From: Sinohyriopsis cumingii
Taxonomy: Eukaryota; Mollusca; Bivalvia; Unionida; Unionidae
Reading direction: 5' to 3'
Length of the DNA stretch: 64,000 bases
Assembly: GCA_028554795.2 (NCBI GenBank)
Contig: CM068841.1
Span: 21,500,308 to 21,564,307, forward strand
Of this stretch, positions 58,612 through 64,000 are shown in pieces. The notes beneath the pieces were generated by a model that saw only the letters and a program-made list of their open reading frames with translations, had not been told where the DNA came from and made no database searches. A program made the translations under genes and the position numbers. The stretch's first letter is position 1; each line of letters opens with the position of its first letter.

Positions 58612-59195
58612 AGAAAAAAACCCACACAAATCAATTGATACCTGGGAACTTTACTATCTTTTGAACCACAGTTCGTACACGGCTTCTTGGAATCCTGTCG
58701 TCTGTGCTAAAGATGAACTCCCTCATCGCAAACCTCAAGACCATCAAGCTTATGTGATCAACACGGACGACAGTCATCTCCCAGGAACCTACTGGGTAGC
58801 CGTCTACTTTCCTCAAGAAGGATGTGTGGAATATTTCGATTCGTATGGATTGCCCCCTTTGGAAGACGATATCATTGACTTTATAAGAAGAAATGCTCAG
58901 ACCACCCGATTCAATAATGTGAAATTACAAGGCACATATTCCTTGGTGTGTGGACAATATTTTTGTGTATTTTCTGCATCATTGCAGCCTGGGCTATTCC
59001 TTAGAACATTTAGTAACTCATTGTGATCCTCGTTCTTCTTCTAGAAACGATGTGAAAGTAGATAAATGGTTCTGTGACCATTATGCTTATCTTTTGTCTC
59101 AAGCTAGGAAACGTAGTGTCCATCAATGGCCTAATGACTTCCAAAAGTGGAAATCACAATTTCATTCACAACGTTGTCAGCCTTGTCCAAAATAA
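58592..59195 (+). pseudogene. adenovirus-type cysteine protease, disrupted
   Basis: Maturation protease related to adenain. Visible are WNPVVCAKDELP, INTDDSHLPGTYWVAVYF, EYFDSYGLPP (acidic residue) and SLVCGQYF with the nucleophile Cys. The position normally held by the catalytic His (GTHW) reads Tyr (TAC). A frameshift near 58960, just after CGQY, shifts the C-terminal part into another frame ending at 59195. No clear ATG was found, and the frame is open from about 58592. Together these make an inactive enzyme likely. A poly(A) signal follows at 59285-59290. Confidence 0.88.
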
Positions 59196-59284
59196 TGAGT
59201 TAGTTGAAAAAAAATGTTTGATGTTATATTGTTGGATTATTGTTAAAAATGTTAGAGTTGTTTGTTAGTGTTAAGTGATTTTTG

Positions 59285-59290
59285 AATAAA
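59285..59290 (+). terminator. poly(A) signal after the protease gene
   Basis: AATAAA about 90 nt after the last protease-frame stop. It likely ends the capsid-protease transcription unit. Confidence 0.5.
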
Positions 59291-59420
59291 AAATGTTGTG
59301 TTTTGAAAAGAAATGCCTTTGTGGTTTGTTTGGCTATAGGAATCTTGATTCATGCTCTTTGACTTCTTACTATCCCTCTCATGGCACTCATTGAACGTTG
59401 CGGCTCGAAAACCGTGGAGG

Positions 59421-59441
59421 GATGTTTTCCTTCACGTCCGC
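59421..59441 (+). promoter_or_regulatory. promoter-like motif, copy 1
   Basis: First of four copies of a 21-bp sequence (GATGTTTTCCTTCACGTCCG plus C). It is followed within 20 bp by TTGACTTTAAAGC and, at 59509, by the polyQ gene start. Confidence 0.65.
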
Positions 59442-59508
59442 GCTTTGACTTTAAAGCCGGGGTAGCCTCCAGTCTAACCATCCATTGTCGACTCATCCTC
59501 CTACGAAG

Positions 59509-59880
59509 ATGTGCTCCAGACTAGCTAAGCTAAACGAAGCCTACGTGAATTTGCATAGGGTCAGACACAGTCTGATACCGAAGCCAGAAGAGATAGAGAA
59601 TGTGAGAATGTTAAAAGTCACTGAAGACCTGATAGAAGAGCTCTTCAGAGAAGAAGTGAAATGGGAGAAAGAAGAATGGACAAAGAAGTACAGACTTCAG
59701 AAACAGCAGAGAGAGCAGCAACAGCAACAACAACAGCAGCAGCAGCAGCAGCAACCTGAACCTGACAGAGGCTTTGTCGATTGTCGTATCGACACCAAAG
59801 AGTTCTTCTTCTCATTCCGAAGAAGCAGACCTATCGTCAGAAAGTCTGTCGTCAGAGGACGTCGCATTCTTAGAATATAA
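59509..59880 (+). CDS. polyglutamine-containing hypothetical protein
   Basis: 123 residues from the ATG at 59509. Helical, charged N-terminal half (LIEELFREEVKWEKEEWTKK), a run of glutamines encoded by mixed CAG/CAA (about 59702-59754), and an Arg-rich C-terminus. The frame is intact. It lies about 70 bp after a repeated promoter-like motif. Followed by a hairpin that resembles the inner edge of the terminal repeat. No family recognised. An accessory gene of this element. Confidence 0.6.
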   Translation: MCSRLAKLNEAYVNLHRVRHSLIPKPEEIENVRMLKVTEDLIEELFREEVKWEKEEWTKKYRLQKQQREQQQQQQQQQQQQQPEPDRGFVDCRIDTKEFFFSFRRSRPIVRKSVVRGRRILRI

Positions 59881-59915
59881 AAGATCGCCCTAGCTTCAAC
59901 TTCGCACACAAAAAA

Positions 59916-59975
59916 CAGCCCTTTTCAGGGCTACCCCAATCTCTAGAAAAGAAATAACAATCGATTTGCCAATGC
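59916..59975 (+). repeat. internal copy of TIR inner edge with hairpin
   Basis: AGCCCTTTTCAGGGCT hairpin followed by CCCCAATCTCTAGAAAAG, similar to the right terminal repeat at 61274-61325 in the same orientation. In both places it directly follows an accessory ORF, so it may act as a shared 3' end or terminator. Confidence 0.7.
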
Positions 59976-60660
59976 GTGTATGTAGAGTAGTGTGAATATA
60001 AACACGGACTCTTTTGTGGTGTGAGTGTATGTGTTTGTGTTTGTAAGCACTCAAGTACGTTTGTGTGGATAGTAGATAATGTTTTTTTTTTATATTTGAC
60101 GTGTGGGAATAGTAGATTTGGCGTTTGTATATTGCTGCTCCGCGTATGTGGATAGTATATTATTTTTAATGAAAATTTTTAAAATAGTAATGGGTAGTAA
60201 AAAAGTGAGTGAGTGTTTCTTTTAGGTTCGCGCGTTGTTTGGTCATGATCTAGGTAATATAACTTTTGTCCTAGGGGATGTTTTCCTTCACGTCCGCACT
60301 TTAACTATAAATTGAAAATCGATCGGCAGTCTAGCTACCTTTGTTGATTGATCAACACCAGAATGAACACCAGACTAGCTTTTAGTGTGAATGTATGTGT
60401 TTGTGTGGATAGTAGATTATTGGGTTTTGTAAGTGCTTAAGTTGGTTCGTGTGGATAGTAAATTTGGGTTTGTTTATTGCTGCTTCACGTATGTGAATAG
60501 TAGATAATATGAAATGAGAAAAGTAGGGGATGTTTTCCTTCACGTCCGCGCGTTTTAAGTAATGATCTAGGTAATATAAATTTTTTGCCTTAGCCGGATG
60601 TTTTCCTTCACGTCCGCACTTTAACTATAAGAACCCTCAGTGTTCGTTATTAGCACCATC
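59976..60660. repeat. right-arm regulatory repeats (two diverged modules)
   Basis: Non-coding. Two diverged modules (about 59990-60300 and 60380-60620) each contain several TGTGGATAGTAGAT-like units, a TTTGTAAGCACT/TTTGTAAGTGCT stretch, TATTGCTGCTYC, ATGATCTAGGTAATATAA and the 21-bp promoter-like motif. Motif copies 2-4 start at 60277, 60529 and 60597. Two of them are followed by CACTTTAACTATAA. Confidence 0.75.
60597..60629 (+). promoter_or_regulatory. promoter-like motif, copy 4, with TATA-like box
   Basis: The 21-bp motif followed by ACTTTAACTATAA, 54 nt before the ATG at 60683. This is the most complete promoter arrangement among the four copies. Confidence 0.6.
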
Positions 60661-60682
60661 ACACGGAATAAACAAAACGAAG

Positions 60683-61261
60683 ATGGATGTGTCCCAATTA
60701 TTCAACAATTTAAGGAATATTTACTTTTGGATGGTGGATGGGGAATATGGAGTTGAAAGGATTGAAAGAGATTGGAGGTTAAGAACAAGTCTGCACTACG
60801 TGAACGAACTAAAATTAGCCAGGGAGATGATAGAGGGATTAATTGAAGAAGTGAAGAGATTGAGAGGGCTGATAAATCCCCCCTATGTCAAAGTGGGGAC
60901 AATAAAAGAGGCCATGGAGAAGGTAAAAGAAGTAAGAAGGTTTTTGGAAGAGATAGAACAACGGTCAAAGTGGCCCTTTGTCAAAAGGGGTGTTGAACAA
61001 TTGAAAAAAGGGGAAGAAGAGATGAGAAAGGTGATAGATGAAGAAGTGAAGAAAATAAAGGAGAGGTGGAGAAAAAAGAGGAAAGAAGAAGGAAATAGAA
61101 AGAAAAAGGAAGAACTAGAGAAACTGAACGTTAACTGGATGAAAATCCAGAACAAGTTCCGAGCCATGGGTCACCCGGACTGGATACCGGAAAATGAAAA
61201 GAGAAAGAAGAAGGGAATTTTGGCAAAGATAAGGGGATGGATAAAGAAGTTAAGGAGTTAG
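60683..61261 (+). CDS. coiled-coil hypothetical protein
   Basis: 192 residues, intact. It has a Trp/Tyr-containing N-terminus (NIYFWMVDGEYGVE), then long charged helices rich in Lys and Glu (EEVKKIKERWRKKRKEE) predicted to form coiled coil, and a basic C-terminus ending KIRGWIKKLRS. It is AT-richer than the core genes. The stop is 12 nt from the right terminal repeat. No family recognised. The promoter and 3' hairpin layout matches the polyQ gene. Confidence 0.7.
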   Translation: MDVSQLFNNLRNIYFWMVDGEYGVERIERDWRLRTSLHYVNELKLAREMIEGLIEEVKRLRGLINPPYVKVGTIKEAMEKVKEVRRFLEEIEQRSKWPFVKRGVEQLKKGEEEMRKVIDEEVKKIKERWRKKRKEEGNRKKKEELEKLNVNWMKIQNKFRAMGHPDWIPENEKRKKKGILAKIRGWIKKLRS

Positions 61262-61272
61262 AAGAAGAACAT

Positions 61273-61629
61273 CAAAGGCCCTTTTCAGGGCCACTCCAAT
61301 CTCTCGAAAAGAGATAGACTTTCAATTGCCTACCCCTTTTTTTTATTTTTAAAAAAAAAAAAATAGAGACCCATCCCTGTTTCAATTTTTTCCCCTGTTC
61401 CATTTCCATAGACCCATTAGGTCGGGACCTTATTAAAATAGGGTCCCGACCCTGTTCCATTTCCCCATGACGCTCAACAGACCCACAATTTATTCCCATG
61501 TTAATTTCCCATTGGCGCCAAAGTGACCCAGGGGTTTTCGTAATGTTAAATTTCCCTTGACGCTAAAGTGACCCAGGGTGTTTTTTAATGCTAATTCCCC
61601 TTGACGCTAAAGTGACCCCATTCACTACT
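61273..61629 (-). repeat. Polinton right terminal inverted repeat
   Basis: Inverted copy of 44702-45107, shorter by one internal repeat unit. Begins with the CAAAGGCCCTTTTCAGGGCC hairpin and ends ...TTCACTACT. The immediate flank TCTGAT is the right target duplication. Confidence 0.95.
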
Positions 61630-61860
61630 TCTGATCTTTATTGCAATGTATGGACGCCACTAAGGAACATTGCATGCGAGCTCCTCGAATCCTCGCGCCA
61701 CTATGGTCTGAACATGAAATGGCTGTGCTTATTTTTGTACCTATCGAATGTCATTGCTTTATAAACAGAAAGTATTTTGATGAAATTGTTATAAAAAGAA
61801 CATTATTATACTAATATTTTGAGCTGAAAAGGCCTATAAATGCATTCACTTATTTTTCAG

Positions 61861-62010
61861 TCGACATCTGATCTGGTAACCCCAATACGATTTCATACAG
61901 AATATGAACTTAGGAATGTAACATTATATCAGCCAGGGCCAGTGCTGCCCATAATAAATCTGTTTGATGGTTCTCAAGCGAAACAGCCCATCAAGTCCAT
62001 AACAAAAGAG
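61861..62010 (+). CDS. integrin alpha, exon 14 (thigh domain)
   Basis: 50 codons, phase 0 at both ends, directly following exon 13 across the Polinton-bearing intron. It reads STSDLVTPIRFHTEYEL... then PVLPIINLFDGSQ, matching the D..TPI.....Y.L ...PILD segment of integrin thigh domains. Acceptor TATTTTTCAG, donor GTACAA. The gene continues beyond the window; calf, transmembrane and tail exons are not seen. Confidence 0.94.
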
Positions 62011-62056
62011 GTACAACTTAAAATGCTAAATTACATATAATCTCTCTCTCTCTTTC

Positions 62057-64000
<1,944 letters not shown>

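Larger units (their letters stand above)
44696..61635. mobile_element. Polinton/Maverick DNA transposon, about 16.9 kb plus TSD
   Basis: Self-synthesising virus-like transposon. Its ends at 44702 (AGTAGTGAATGGGG...) and 61629 (...CCCCATTCACTACT) are inverted copies starting AG and ending CT, as in other Polintons. The flanking hexamers TCTGTT (44696-44701) and TCTGAT (61630-61635) form a 6-bp target duplication with one mismatch. The gene set includes protein-primed PolB, packaging ATPase, chromodomain integrase, penton- and hexon-type capsid proteins and an adenovirus-like protease. Many genes carry stops or frameshifts, so this copy is probably immobile by itself. Confidence 0.97.

Overview
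The window is nuclear DNA from an invertebrate animal, most likely a lophotrochozoan and plausibly a mollusc. The base composition is AT-rich, the introns are long with GT-AG boundaries, simple-sequence tracts are plentiful, and tRNA-derived SINEs, a CR1/L2-type LINE and a Polinton/Maverick are present. The phylum is inferred from this repeat style. No species-specific marker was recognised.

The host gene is a single integrin alpha subunit on the plus strand. Fourteen well-supported exons run from the signal peptide (12037) to 62010, and the gene continues beyond the window. They encode the N-terminal beta-propeller with FG-GAP repeats, three cation-binding loops of the DxNxD type, and the first part of the thigh domain. 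All fourteen exons join in compatible phase. No inserted I-domain is present. Exon 7 was copied about 1.4 kb downstream, but that copy lost its splice acceptor. A further well-spliced candidate exon at 33811-33880 does not fit the phase of its neighbours.

The main mobile element is a Polinton/Maverick of about 16.9 kb (44702-61629) inserted in the intron between exons 13 and 14. It has inverted termini that start AG and end CT, flanked by a 6-bp target duplication with one mismatch. In order it carries: a zinc-knuckle gene (minus strand), a protein-primed family B DNA polymerase, a cluster of three related small ORFs, two more small ORFs including a membrane protein, an FtsK/HerA-like packaging ATPase, a basic core-like protein, a zinc-finger protein, a 32-residue hydrophobic peptide, a protein with a KLALVPY motif, a chromodomain integrase, a two-helix membrane protein, a penton-type minor capsid protein, a small basic virion-like protein, a double-jelly-roll major capsid protein, an acidic CxxC protein, an adenovirus-type cysteine protease, and two right-end accessory genes. 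Together these are the replication, packaging, maturation and integration set of a virus-like transposon. The copy is decaying. Polymerase, integrase, major and minor capsid, protease and several small genes carry stops or frameshifts, polymerase motifs B and C are gone, and the expected protease histidine reads tyrosine. The right arm holds four copies of a promoter-like motif and six copies of a short iteron-like repeat.

The other intronic and upstream DNA contains two SINE families, a hAT-type MITE, a truncated CR1/L2 LINE, a probable Penelope-like GIY-YIG remnant, a degraded second family B polymerase remnant of a different type (minus strand, about 17.8-18.6 kb), a perfect 27-bp-arm hairpin at 16.6 kb, and several mini- and microsatellites. 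Coding prediction outside the integrin gene and the Polinton is weak.
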